Shown: positions 1 to 8,436 of the stretch, in pieces
How positions within the stretch are numbered: position 1 is the first letter of the stretch
How the letters are laid out: every line of letters begins with the position of its first letter
Assembly: GCA_945866125.1 (NCBI GenBank)
Contig: CAMBFZ010000025.1
Span: 1 to 52,151 of the forward strand
Reading direction: 5' to 3'
Length of the DNA: 52,151 nt
Source: Bordetella parapertussis
GTDB lineage: Bacteria > Pseudomonadota > Gammaproteobacteria > Burkholderiales > Burkholderiaceae_D
Notes under the pieces: generated by a model
Database searches by the model: none
Told to the model about the DNA's origin: nothing
The model's input: only the letters and a program-made list of their open reading frames with translations
Translations under genes and position numbers: made by a program

Positions 1-80
1 CCGCGGATGTCATAGGCCTTGAAGATGGCGGGATGGGGCAATGGAAAGGACGCAATACGTGCGCGTAGTTGCATGATCAT
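1..80 (-). CDS. Phosphomannomutase/phosphoglucomutase, N-terminal fragment
   Basis: Only the first 26 codons lie in the window; the gene runs off the left edge. Reading the minus strand from position 80 gives a short lead followed by AIFKAYDIRG, the typical amino-terminal signature of the ManB/AlgC alpha-D-phosphohexomutase family. The ATG overlaps the TGA stop of the upstream tyrosine-kinase gene (ATGA), so it is translationally coupled to it; a second in-frame ATG sits two codons later. These enzymes interconvert mannose or glucose 6- and 1-phosphates, supplying sugar-nucleotide precursors, which fits the polysaccharide-export genes upstream. The catalytic serine loop is outside the window, so substrate cannot be judged. 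Confidence 0.75.
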   Translation of the reverse strand, partial: MIMQLRARIASFPLPHPAIFKAYDIR

Positions 81-2353
81 GCGCCAGCTGTGGCATTGCC
101 GCGCTCGGGTAACGCACCCGAATAAGAGAGTTGCCGGTACTTGCCGTAACCGGCCCCGTAGCCATAGCGACCTGGGCGTAACGTGATGTCATTAAAGAGC
201 ACACCTTTGGCTTCGAGCCCAGCGCGCGCCAGACGTTTGAGCGATTCAGCGATATCAGTCGGTGTAGTCACACCGGCGCGTGTTGCGATAAAAATTGCGC
301 CCGCCTGCGCGCCCATAATCAAACTGTCGGCCACAGCGAGAATGGGCGTGGCATCAATGAGCACCATATCGTAGTGCGGCGCGAGTTGGGTCAGTAAATT
401 GGCAAGGCCAGGCCGCAACAAGCGCTCGGAGGGATTCGGTGGCAGGCTACCGGTACTGATGAAATCGATATTTTCTAGTACGCCTTTACGGATGAACTGC
501 TCTGACTCTGGCGTGCCTTCGAGCAGATCGGACAAGCCACCTGCACGCATGCAATGAAAATAGCGATGCAAATGACCATCACGCAGGTCAGCGTCAATCA
601 ATAAAATTTTGCGCCCGCTCGCGGCCATGATGGCTGCCAGATTGACCGAGACAAAAGACTTGCCGACACCGGCAGTGGGTCCGGTGATGAGAACAATATT
701 ATTGCGGGTATGAGTCATGGTGAACTGCAGCGCCGAGCGAAAACTGCGCAAGCTTTCAACGGCGACGTCCATGCTGGCAATACGGGCCAACAAAGGTAGC
801 TGATTGGAGTCGGCGTCTTTTGCCGCCAGCGAGATCTGCATTTTGCTGTGCGGGATCGTGGCATACACCGGCACACCAAACATTTTTTCGACTTGCTCGG
901 GATCGTCGAGCGTCGTTTGCAGTGAGCGTCGGAGAAACGCCGTCAACAGTCCGACAAACAAGCCTAAAAATAGGCCGGCAGCGACGATGCGCGGCCGGTT
1001 GGGCGTGACCGGCTGCTCAGGCTTGATCGGGGCATCGACCAACCTGACGTTGCTGGTTTTGCCGATCGTGATGAGCTGCAATTGCTGTGCACTGGCCAAT
1101 AGCGCGGAGTACAACTCACCATGCACCTTGACGTCACGCGACAGACGAACCATCTCTTGTTCCAGCACGGGCAAGGATTTTATTTGCGCTGCCGCATCGC
1201 GGAATTCACGGTTGATATCACTTAGCTGAGCATCAATGCTCATGACTGAAGGATGCTGCACGGTGTAGCGCGACAGGAGCTCCGTGCGTTTTTGTTCGAG
1301 CTCGATGCGACGGCTGCGCGCGGCGGCCGAGCGCTGCAGATTAATTCGGCCCTCCTCGCCCAAATCGACTGTGCCATGCGTATTGCGAAATTGGTTGTAA
1401 CGCACTTCGGCCTGTTCGAGCTGGGCCTTGAGTTCAGGTAGTCGATGCTGCGTCAGATAGGCCAGAGATTTATCCGTTTCTTCAGTACGACGCGCGCCGT
1501 TTTGCGCCATGTATTGTTTGCCAATCTCACTGAGTAATTGATATACACCGCTGGCTGTATCACCTTTCAGGGTTGCACTAAGTACGCCGGATTGCTTGCC
1601 CATTTCGGCCACCGTCAAGGCCTTTTGTACGCCTTCAATGGCGGCTAGTCGCGAGCTACGCGAGAGCTGAAACACGGTGCCTGGATAGGCTAGTAGTTGG
1701 GTCACCTGCAAACTGATCGGACCATAGAGCGTCGCCTGCGCGATGCTATCGCCGACGACGCCATCAAAGCGCACATCGCTCTCCGGCTCCGATAAAGTAA
1801 AGCGTCCGTTACCATGTACTTCTAAAAAAAACCTGCGGTTTTCTAATAACTCTGGTACCGAAAATACCGTGACAGTGATTGCTTCTTTTCCCCATGCATA
1901 GCCGCCAAGCCCGCGCAGCCAGGGTAAGCTGCGCGCCAAATTGAATCCGGCCAGCAGGCCACCAAAAATAGGCAGGCGCTGCGGCTCGGCGTGAATGTAC
2001 ATGCGCAGGTTATCGATTGCTTGCGCCACCACCAAACGCGAGCGCAAGAGCTCGATCTCGGCCGCCGCAGGGGTCTTGAAATCAATCATCGATCCGGCTT
2101 CACCCAGAATATTTTTTGGCTCGCGCTGCCCTTTTTCTTCAACATGCACCAGCATATTGGCTTCGTAAACCGGACTCGCCATCAGTGCATAGAGCAGTCC
2201 GCACAAACCTACCAAGAGCGTGATGCCAATGATCAGCCAGCGCTGATCAATGAGTAAGTTGAGATACGTAGACAAGTCCGCTTCGGTTTCGTCGGACAAA
2301 ATTAGTGGCGGCTCGCCCGGGTGAGCAACAGGCTGCGTCAGGGGATTCATCAT
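77..2353 (-). CDS. Wzc-like polysaccharide co-polymerase with C-terminal BY-kinase domain
   Basis: This 758-residue inner-membrane protein controls chain length and export of an extracellular polysaccharide. A Wzz-type domain is bracketed by membrane segments near residues 39-58 and 456-474, with a large periplasmic coiled-coil region between them (about 290-420). A cytoplasmic bacterial tyrosine kinase domain follows: Walker A GPTAGVGKS at 558-566 and Walker A' LLIDADLRDG at 584-593. The C-terminus is tyrosine-rich (five Tyr in the RYGYGAGYGKYRQLSY stretch), the usual autophosphorylation cluster. It follows the phosphatase gene by 25 bp and overlaps the next gene by 4 bp, so it is part of a wza-wzb-wzc-type operon. 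The start has two adjacent ATGs (2353 and 2350). Confidence 0.92.
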   Translation of the reverse strand: MMNPLTQPVAHPGEPPLILSDETEADLSTYLNLLIDQRWLIIGITLLVGLCGLLYALMASPVYEANMLVHVEEKGQREPKNILGEAGSMIDFKTPAAAEIELLRSRLVVAQAIDNLRMYIHAEPQRLPIFGGLLAGFNLARSLPWLRGLGGYAWGKEAITVTVFSVPELLENRRFFLEVHGNGRFTLSEPESDVRFDGVVGDSIAQATLYGPISLQVTQLLAYPGTVFQLSRSSRLAAIEGVQKALTVAEMGKQSGVLSATLKGDTASGVYQLLSEIGKQYMAQNGARRTEETDKSLAYLTQHRLPELKAQLEQAEVRYNQFRNTHGTVDLGEEGRINLQRSAAARSRRIELEQKRTELLSRYTVQHPSVMSIDAQLSDINREFRDAAAQIKSLPVLEQEMVRLSRDVKVHGELYSALLASAQQLQLITIGKTSNVRLVDAPIKPEQPVTPNRPRIVAAGLFLGLFVGLLTAFLRRSLQTTLDDPEQVEKMFGVPVYATIPHSKMQISLAAKDADSNQLPLLARIASMDVAVESLRSFRSALQFTMTHTRNNIVLITGPTAGVGKSFVSVNLAAIMAASGRKILLIDADLRDGHLHRYFHCMRAGGLSDLLEGTPESEQFIRKGVLENIDFISTGSLPPNPSERLLRPGLANLLTQLAPHYDMVLIDATPILAVADSLIMGAQAGAIFIATRAGVTTPTDIAESLKRLARAGLEAKGVLFNDITLRPGRYGYGAGYGKYRQLSYSGALPERGNATAGA

Positions 2354-2378
2354 GGGGACGGCTCTCGCAGATAAAAAT

Positions 2379-2834
2379 TCAGTTCAGGGCGCACGCCGGA
2401 CCGCGGCGCACCAGCATCGGCAAGCGGCTCTGCACTGCGCGCTCGACTAAGCGCAGCGCGTGCTGAAAGGCCGGCAGTCCCTGCCGGTAAGGGTCAGGCA
2501 CATCCAGCCCGCAGGGCTCGCCTAATCGCGCCAGCTTTCCGTGTGCGGCAGGAAAGCGCTGACGTAAAAAATCTGACTGTGCGCTCTCCATCGTCAAAAC
2601 CAGATCTGCTTCGCGCATCATCCAGCTCGCCAGATTGCGGGCGCGATGCGCACTGATATCGATGCCGGCTTGCCACATTAATTCGACCGCAATCGGGTCG
2701 GCACACGCGCCATCGAGTGCGCATAAACCGGCGGAAAAAATCTCGTGGGTTGGCAAGTACTTGCGCAGCAGGCCTTCTGCCATCGGACTGCGACAGACAT
2801 TACCGGTACACAGCAAAAGAATATTGCGGCTCAC
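2379..2834 (-). CDS. Low-molecular-weight protein tyrosine phosphatase (Wzb/EpsP type)
   Basis: A 151-residue cytoplasmic phosphatase. The P-loop CTGNVCRS (C-x5-R-S) begins at residue 9, and the general-acid aspartate is in the later VPDPYRQG motif; both are diagnostic of the LMW-PTP family and its length is typical. In polysaccharide operons it dephosphorylates the tyrosine tail of the partner kinase, which is the next gene downstream. Its ATG lies one base from the stop of the Wza-like gene, so translation is probably coupled. Confidence 0.92.
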   Translation of the reverse strand: MSRNILLLCTGNVCRSPMAEGLLRKYLPTHEIFSAGLCALDGACADPIAVELMWQAGIDISAHRARNLASWMMREADLVLTMESAQSDFLRQRFPAAHGKLARLGEPCGLDVPDPYRQGLPAFQHALRLVERAVQSRLPMLVRRGPACALN

Positions 2835-2835
2835 G

Positions 2836-3978
2836 TCAGCGCCCCGGGGTCGTCGCGATGACAGCGGTAGGCAAAGAGCCGGGAATCAGCGCACTGATGG
2901 TACGGTTCCAATTGACCAGTGATGTTGCGGCGACATAGACGACATCTTTCGGATACAACTCGAAGCCTTCGGCCATAGCCAGCGCGCCGGGCGCATTGGC
3001 GTCAAGCTGATAAACCACCGATTCGGTGCTGTTACGACGCACGACATAGACCTGTCTGGCGTCGCCACTGACGGGATTGATGCCGCCCGATTCGCCGAGC
3101 GCTTCATTTAAAGTCAGCCTGCCGTTACGCATAGGCAGCGCGCGCGGTGCGGTGACTTCGCCGGATACAAATATTTTACTTTCGTCTCGCGACAGCACCC
3201 GCACCAAGTCACCATTGACCAGCATGATGGTGGAAGGGTCGACGCCTTTTTGTACCAACTGCGGCAGATTGATCTGATAGCTTTTTCCCGCACGGTTGAT
3301 GACGATGCGACTTTGATCCGCAGTCGGCAACATGCCGCCGGCACGATTAATCGCTTCAGTAAGCGTCATCGGTATATCGTTAATTGGCTGCACGCCGGGT
3401 GCTTTGAGCTCGCCGTCGAGATATACGCGCTTGCTGCGGTAGGACAAGATCCGCAGACTCAGCTTGGGATTTTTGAGGTAACGTGCCAGCTTGGCAGTCA
3501 GTTGCGTGTGCGCCTGCTCAGGCGTGAGTCCGGCAACGGAGAGCTTGCCGGCATACGGAAATTCGAGCATGCCCGACTGATCAACTTCAAAGCCTGACTG
3601 CGCTTGCGCCAGCGGACTCGCGGCCACTCCAGCGCCACCTGGCATGCCTAAGGGCGCTGCGGGCAACATGGAAGCGGACAGTTCGGGGTGATCCCAGACA
3701 ACGATTTGCAATACATCACCGGGTTCGATGAGGTAGCGCGCAGCGGGTTGAATTAAGGCGCTGATATTTTCCATCACCTGCTGGTCACGCAGCTCACGCT
3801 CTTGTCTGACCAGCTTGGGGGTAATGGCACGGATCTCGGCGGCGACCGGTGCGTCATCGTCCGCAATACCGGAAGCGGGCACCGGCGCTTTGGCAAACTG
3901 AATGCCGGGCGCCATCGACGTACAGCCAGCCAGCATAGATACGGCAATGATCAAGCACCTGCTTTGTTTGCAACCCAT
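2836..3978 (-). CDS. Wza-like outer-membrane polysaccharide export lipoprotein
   Basis: A 380-residue exported lipoprotein. The signal peptide ends in the lipobox LAGC (Cys19). A Poly_export (PES) domain begins near residue 100 (YLIEPGDVLQIVVWDHPE) and is followed by two SLBB-type beta-grasp repeats, one around YLDGELKAPGVQPI and one around FVSGEVTAPRALPM. Proteins of this type form the octameric outer-membrane channel for capsule or exopolysaccharide and dock onto the Wzc-type kinase encoded two genes downstream. It is the first visible gene of the export operon; 75 bp separate it from the permease gene on the same strand. Confidence 0.92.
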   Translation of the reverse strand: MGCKQSRCLIIAVSMLAGCTSMAPGIQFAKAPVPASGIADDDAPVAAEIRAITPKLVRQERELRDQQVMENISALIQPAARYLIEPGDVLQIVVWDHPELSASMLPAAPLGMPGGAGVAASPLAQAQSGFEVDQSGMLEFPYAGKLSVAGLTPEQAHTQLTAKLARYLKNPKLSLRILSYRSKRVYLDGELKAPGVQPINDIPMTLTEAINRAGGMLPTADQSRIVINRAGKSYQINLPQLVQKGVDPSTIMLVNGDLVRVLSRDESKIFVSGEVTAPRALPMRNGRLTLNEALGESGGINPVSGDARQVYVVRRNSTESVVYQLDANAPGALAMAEGFELYPKDVVYVAATSLVNWNRTISALIPGSLPTAVIATTPGR

Positions 3979-4053
3979 CCCCTACCTCCACAACACACCG
4001 TTAAGTCCTGTGAAGACTTTACGGCGATCGTGGCAATGCGCTCTTGAGATCGC

Positions 4054-6582
4054 TCAGGCTTCGCGTAGTGTTTGCAACGGCGCTTGCGTCAGAACAGTGC
4101 GCAAACCGACCCACCCACCACCAAGCGCAGCGAGTACGCCCAGAGCGATGCCAGCGCCCCACAGCAAAGGACTAACAATCCAGACAAAATCAAACACATT
4201 GCGCGCCAGGATCCAACCTACCAGTGCCGCTCCAGTGGAGGCCATCGCGCCCGCAGCAGCACCCACCAGCACGCACTCTATCCATTGCGCGCGGGCGAGC
4301 TGGCGCCGGGTGGCCCCCAATGCGCGCAGCAGAGCGGCTTCGCGCAAACGCTCCTGCTGTGAGACCAGCATCGCAGCAATCAACACCAGCACACCCGCTG
4401 CCAGCGTAAACAAAAATAAAAACTCTACTGCCGCGATGACTTCATTGATGACTTGCTGCACTTGCGCCAGCATGCTGCCAACATCGACGATGGTGAGATT
4501 GGGGTAGCGATGCACGAGCTGATTAACCAGCGCGTTTTGTGATGGTGGCAGACGAAATGCGGTGATCCAGCTGCGCGGCATAGTCTCCACCGCAGAGGGG
4601 TTCAGTATCACAAAAAAATTCACCCGCATTGAGCCCCAATCAAGTTTGCGCAAGCTGGTGATGGTGGCCTCGACACTTTGTCCGGCGACGTCAAAGCGCA
4701 GCGTATCGCCGAGTTGCAGGCCCAGCGTGGTCGCCAGTCCCTGCTCGACCGATGCCTCGGGGCGGCTACTGTCGGCGGCAAACCATCTGCCGTCGGTGAT
4801 GGTGTTTTTTTCGGGTAAGGCCGCCATGGTGGAGAGATTAAATTCGCGCTCGACGAGTCGCTTGGCACGCTCGTCGATAAAACTCTCCGCACCGATCTCG
4901 CGCCCTCTGATTTGTATCAGACGCCCACGTATCATCGGATAGAGAGCCGCTTGCGCAATGCCGCTGTTCGCCAACTGTGTGGTAATCCCTTCTTTTTGTT
5001 CAGGCTGTATGTTGATGATGAAATGATTTGGCGCATCCGGCGGCGATGACTGCCGCCATGCCGCCAGCAAATCCTGCCGGATGACGGTCAACAGCAGTAG
5101 CGCCATCAGACCCAATGCCAGCGCGACGATTTGCATGACGCTGGCGCCGGGCCGCCGCCGTAGCGAGGTCAGTGCAAAACGCCAGACCGGAAAATTCAAG
5201 GGCGCACGCAGCAAATGCAAAGACCGCAACAGCAGCCATGCACAAGCGGCAAAGACCGCCATGCCACCGACAAAACCAGCCGCACTGAGCAGGCCGAGTT
5301 TGAGATCGCCCGCCTGCCAGATCAGCAGCACAATAAAACACGCTAAGGCCAGCGCATAGCCGGCCAGCGTAAACGCTTGCGGTGGATCCTGCTCCTGTCG
5401 TATTACGCGATTGTGCGGCACGTTACGCAGCTGCAGTATCGGCGGTAGTGCAAAACCAAGCAGCAACAACATGCCGGTAGCGATCGCCTGCGCAAACGGC
5501 AACCAGCCAGCTGCCGGCAGGCCGACGGCCATCAAAGGACCCAGCCAATGCAACAACGCAAAATGCGCAGCGAAGCCCAGCCCGGCACCGGCGAGACTCC
5601 CCGCCAGACCGATCAGGCCAAACTCAATCAGATAGAGCATCGTGAGCTGCGCTTGCGTCAGACCAAGACAGCGCAACATTGCGCAGGCATCGATATGACG
5701 TTGTAAAAATCGGCGCGCCGCCATCGCGATGGCCAGCGCTGCCAGCATCGCGGAGAGTAAGCTGACCAAGGCTAGAAACTGGCGCGCGCGGTCGAGGGTG
5801 GCGCGCATTTCAGGCCGACCTGATTCGAGCGATTCGATTTGAACGCCGCGTGCAGCGTTACGTTGGATGTCGGCTTCCAGCCAGCGCTGATAGGCGGCAA
5901 TCGCGCCACGCTCACCCGCTAACTGCAAGCGGTAGCTCACGCGTGAGCCTGGTTGCACCAAACCAGTGGAAGGCAGATCAGTGAGGTTCAACATCACCCG
6001 CGGCGCAAAGTTCATGAACGCCGCACCACGGTCCTGCTCCAGCACAATCGCACCAGCAATCGTAAATGTTCGCTCGCCGAGCTCGAGCTGCTGTCCTTGC
6101 TGCAGATTGCGCGCCTTCAGCAGCGCCGCGTCCACCCACACGGTGCCGGCAGCAGGGATGCTGCGCACGCGCTCACTACGGCCGTTGCGTTCCAGCTGAA
6201 GAGCGCCGCGCAGAGGATAAGCGGCGGAGACCGCTTTTACGGCAACTAAGCGCGACTCTTCCGTGGCACCGGACCCGCTTTTGGCCATGCTGGGAAAGCC
6301 AACTGTCTCAGCCATGCTTAGCCCGCGTGTAGCAGCGTCAAGACGCCAGTGCGGCTTGATCGGATAGTCGCTACGAACAACGAGATCGGCACCTAAGAGC
6401 TCACTAGCGTCCCTTGTCAGCGCGCTGTTCATTCGGTCGACCAGAAATCCGACTGAGGACACAGCGGCCACCGCCACCACCAGAGCTAATAATAAAAAAC
6501 GCAGCTCGCCGGCACGCCAGTCACGCTGCGTCATGCGCCAGGCTTGCAGCGCCACGACTTTATCTAATCCGAACGCGGCCAT
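4054..6582 (-). CDS. FtsX/YbbP-type ABC transporter permease
   Basis: A large inner-membrane permease (842 residues from the chosen start) of the MacB/FtsX superfamily. There is one membrane segment near the N-terminus, a long periplasmic domain, a hydrophobic core with several segments in the middle, a second periplasmic domain and three C-terminal segments. This duplicated FtsX layout matches YbbP of the YbbA-YbbP-TesA system. The open frame extends to a TTG at 6690, but those 36 residues are Arg/Cys-rich and unlike the family; the ATG at 6582 or the one at 6534 (MTQRDWRAGE) fits better. The partner ATPase is not adjacent in the window. The substrate is unknown; relatives are linked to lipid or lipoprotein extrusion. 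Confidence 0.85.
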   Translation of the reverse strand: MAAFGLDKVVALQAWRMTQRDWRAGELRFLLLALVVAVAAVSSVGFLVDRMNSALTRDASELLGADLVVRSDYPIKPHWRLDAATRGLSMAETVGFPSMAKSGSGATEESRLVAVKAVSAAYPLRGALQLERNGRSERVRSIPAAGTVWVDAALLKARNLQQGQQLELGERTFTIAGAIVLEQDRGAAFMNFAPRVMLNLTDLPSTGLVQPGSRVSYRLQLAGERGAIAAYQRWLEADIQRNAARGVQIESLESGRPEMRATLDRARQFLALVSLLSAMLAALAIAMAARRFLQRHIDACAMLRCLGLTQAQLTMLYLIEFGLIGLAGSLAGAGLGFAAHFALLHWLGPLMAVGLPAAGWLPFAQAIATGMLLLLGFALPPILQLRNVPHNRVIRQEQDPPQAFTLAGYALALACFIVLLIWQAGDLKLGLLSAAGFVGGMAVFAACAWLLLRSLHLLRAPLNFPVWRFALTSLRRRPGASVMQIVALALGLMALLLLTVIRQDLLAAWRQSSPPDAPNHFIINIQPEQKEGITTQLANSGIAQAALYPMIRGRLIQIRGREIGAESFIDERAKRLVEREFNLSTMAALPEKNTITDGRWFAADSSRPEASVEQGLATTLGLQLGDTLRFDVAGQSVEATITSLRKLDWGSMRVNFFVILNPSAVETMPRSWITAFRLPPSQNALVNQLVHRYPNLTIVDVGSMLAQVQQVINEVIAAVEFLFLFTLAAGVLVLIAAMLVSQQERLREAALLRALGATRRQLARAQWIECVLVGAAAGAMASTGAALVGWILARNVFDFVWIVSPLLWGAGIALGVLAALGGGWVGLRTVLTQAPLQTLREA

Positions 6583-6787
6583 TAGCGCCTGCACCTGAAG
6601 CAAGCAGTGTCGTGCGGCCCACGCAAAATGAGGGACATATAGGAGATCTCCGGGAAGGGATAGCAGCGCAGCACATCTGCGCGCCATCAAACGAAGAAGA
6701 CATTGTACTGAGTCTGTGTCAGCGTCGCTGCAGGGACGGGCGGTGACAACGCCCTTCGGTCAGGTTGTCAGCAACGTTATCAGTGAT

Positions 6788-6810
6788 GTTGTCAGTGACG
6801 CACTGACAAC
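6788..6810. repeat. Perfect 10-bp inverted repeat
   Basis: GTTGTCAGTG-ACG-CACTGACAAC is a perfect dyad with a 3-nt centre, preceded by two degenerate copies of the same core (GTTGTCAG at about 6764 and GTTATCAG at about 6776). It sits between the DksA-like stop and the permease start. Relative to the minus-strand genes the T-run comes before the stem, so it is not a standard Rho-independent terminator; an operator or an mRNA stem-loop is possible. Confidence 0.5.
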
Positions 6811-6835
6811 AAAAAAATAAGTGCGCGCCGACCCT

Positions 6836-7228
6836 TCAGAGGGTGCTGCCTTTCATGCCGTCATGGTGGGTGCGTTCATAATTTTCCTGACACGGCGCGC
6901 AGCGCTCCGCAGCGGGCATCGCCATTAAACGTTCAAACGGAATCGGATAGCAGCAACTGATGCATTCGCCGTAGGTGCCACTGGCCAGTTTTTTATTCGC
7001 CAATTCGATTGCCCGCAACTCCGTCAGGTCACGCGTCACGGCCGCATTGCCCAAATCAATGGAAAGATTAGCAAATGACAAATCACCCGGGTCGGGGACT
7101 TCGCTGGCGAGCTGCACATAGCCATCCTGCAAATCGACCTCGCGCCGTATGTCTTTACGCAAGGCCTCCTCACGCTGGACCAACACCGCGTGAAGCTGAT
7201 TTTTTTGCTGTTCGTTTAACGATTCCAT
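6836..7228 (-). CDS. DksA/TraR-family C4 zinc-finger protein
   Basis: From the chosen ATG at 7228 the protein is 130 residues. It has an N-terminal helical coiled coil (about residues 5-70) and a C-terminal DksA/TraR zinc finger: CISC, then 17 residues, then CAPC. Members bind the secondary channel of RNA polymerase and modulate transcription, usually with ppGpp in the case of DksA. The open frame continues 54 codons upstream, but that extension is Cys-rich and unlike the family, while MESLNEQQKNQLHAVL matches the expected helical start. Canonical DksA carries a DxxDxA tip motif; here the loop reads EVPDPGDLSF, so this is a paralogue and not the housekeeping DksA. It is monocistronic. Confidence 0.85.
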   Translation of the reverse strand: MESLNEQQKNQLHAVLVQREEALRKDIRREVDLQDGYVQLASEVPDPGDLSFANLSIDLGNAAVTRDLTELRAIELANKKLASGTYGECISCCYPIPFERLMAMPAAERCAPCQENYERTHHDGMKGSTL

Positions 7229-7373
7229 TAACGCTGTCCGCCCATCATGTTGCCCCTCAATGCAGCAGGGACATGTTAAAAAAATCGGGCATCTCTCGGT
7301 GCACCTCTGCGACATTGTGTTGGCATTCGACGCCGACGCATTTGATCTCCAACAAGCGATATCGAATGTGCAA

Positions 7374-7423
7374 TTCGAATACCGAACCATTTTGTGACGA
7401 CCCTCTTAGACGAGGTATTCGAA
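7374..7423. repeat. 10-bp inverted repeat, 30-bp spacer
   Basis: TTCGAATACC at 7374-7383 is exactly reverse-complemented by GGTATTCGAA at 7414-7423. It lies about 150 bp upstream of the DksA-like start. It could be two half-sites for a regulator or the stem of a leader RNA; no assignment is possible. Confidence 0.45.
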
Positions 7424-7541
7424 GCATGAAGGTGCGTATTGCTAATTCAGCATGAAGCGAAGATATTCCACACTTCGTCTGCGCTTATCGTTATCATTTT
7501 TTTAATGATATTTTTGGCAAAAATCAATGTCTGTCCTGTGC

Positions 7542-7555
7542 TTGATTTTGGTCAA
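7542..7555. promoter_or_regulatory. FNR/Anr-like box
   Basis: TTGAT-TTTG-GTCAA matches the CRP/FNR-family consensus TTGAT-N4-ATCAA except for one base. It is about 86 bp upstream of the hypothetical gene at 7641 and points to oxygen-responsive control. A chance occurrence cannot be excluded. Confidence 0.45.
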
Positions 7556-7640
7556 ATGTCAGAGGCTGGACTTCAAAAATTTTCCAGCTAGACTCGGATT
7601 TCTCGTAATTAACGTGCACGCTGACAGGAAGAGGGATGAC

Positions 7641-7919
7641 ATGAAACACAAACGTATCGCCGCAGAGTTATTGGAAAAATTTCTCACCACCCAAAGTAAC
7701 GCTGCGATGAGCATGCGCGAGCAGTATCTGATGCGCGAGACCATCCACAGCCTGATGCGGCTCGACCAATCTGAGCAGTCGCTCGAGATACGGCACAGCC
7801 TCAACAAACTAATTCCTGCATCAATGCGACCGCTACATGTCCGTCGCAACACCACACGGGCCACTACGCAAGACGGCAGCGTGCCCGGTCAACGGCCGCT
7901 GGCGTTTGGTCGCGACTAA
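7641..7919 (+). CDS. Small hypothetical protein (92 aa)
   Basis: I do not recognise a family. The start at 7641 is chosen because a strong purine-rich ribosome-binding site (AGGAAGAGGG) ends 6 bases before it; the open frame extends further upstream without such support. The product is basic and mostly helical in its first 65 residues (heptad-like Leu/Ile/Met spacing from KRIAAELLEKFL to HSLNKLIP), with a disordered Arg/Thr/Gly-rich tail. It has no signal peptide or membrane segment. An FNR-like box lies upstream, hinting at expression under low oxygen. Confidence 0.55.
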   Translation: MKHKRIAAELLEKFLTTQSNAAMSMREQYLMRETIHSLMRLDQSEQSLEIRHSLNKLIPASMRPLHVRRNTTRATTQDGSVPGQRPLAFGRD

Positions 7920-8436
7920 GTATGCCCGTCGCAGCCTGTCGCGCTGTGGGTGTGAGATTGCAGGCACCTGGTCCACGGCTGCGGTCCTGCGTTTACCTGG
8001 TTCGCTTGCCTTGTTTGCTTGCCTTGTTTTAAGTCAATCCTGACTTCTTCAAGGCAATCATGGACTTAGTCTTCGCCCAGCTTGGTTATCCACAAGATTA
8101 TCCAACTCAATTGTGCGCAAGCTGTGCCCACGATGCAGCCTAGGCAGCCAGGCACGTCATGCAAAATCTTTAACATGAAGCCGGCTTCACGCCGGCCTGA
8201 TCGGCGAGTCCCTGGCTGCCCGCCATCTCAAAAATCAAACGTGGTGACGAAGGAGAATTCTGCTTTCTCACCATGGGTCACTTAGCGGGTGGCGATCGCG
8301 TGACACTCACCAAGCCCAACCAGTTTTTCACCCGAATTCACCGCACCAGTCTATAAAGACTAGTGATGTTGCTCGCAATCAAGTAAAGTCGGGGTTCGGC
8401 CCGCTGCTAGAGCGGCCGACAATCGAGAAAACAGGC
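7920..8436. other. Intergenic region with nested dyad, no gene
   Basis: This 517-base stretch contains open frames without ribosome-binding sites or recognisable products. Its notable content is the nested inverted repeat at 8143-8220 and a single consensus DnaA box TTATCCACA at 8086-8094, followed by a partial copy (TTATCCA at 8098). Nothing else stands out. Confidence 0.5.
8143..8220. ncRNA. Candidate structured RNA or nested inverted repeat
   Basis: GGCAGCCAGG (8143-8152) pairs perfectly with CCTGGCTGCC (8211-8220), closing a 78-nt element. Inside it GCCGGC (8180-8185) pairs with GCCGGC (8191-8196) over a 5-nt loop, and CATG/CATG can pair on the 5' side. The 12-bp palindrome GAAGCCGGCTTC spans 8177-8188. 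The layout suggests a branched RNA fold, but strand and promoter are not evident and it matches no family I know. Confidence 0.3.

Larger units (their letters stand above)
7229..7640. other. Intergenic region between divergent dksA-like and hypothetical genes
   Basis: No convincing gene is present in these 412 bases. They hold a perfect 10-bp inverted repeat (7374-7423), an AT-rich stretch (about 7495-7530) and an FNR-like box (7542-7555). Promoters for the two divergent genes must lie here. Confidence 0.6.

Noticed and set aside
8086..8104. Consensus DnaA box TTATCCACA with a partial second copy
   Set aside because: One full box is expected by chance at this scale; there is no box cluster, AT-rich unwinding region or dnaA/dnaN nearby, so it is not an origin.
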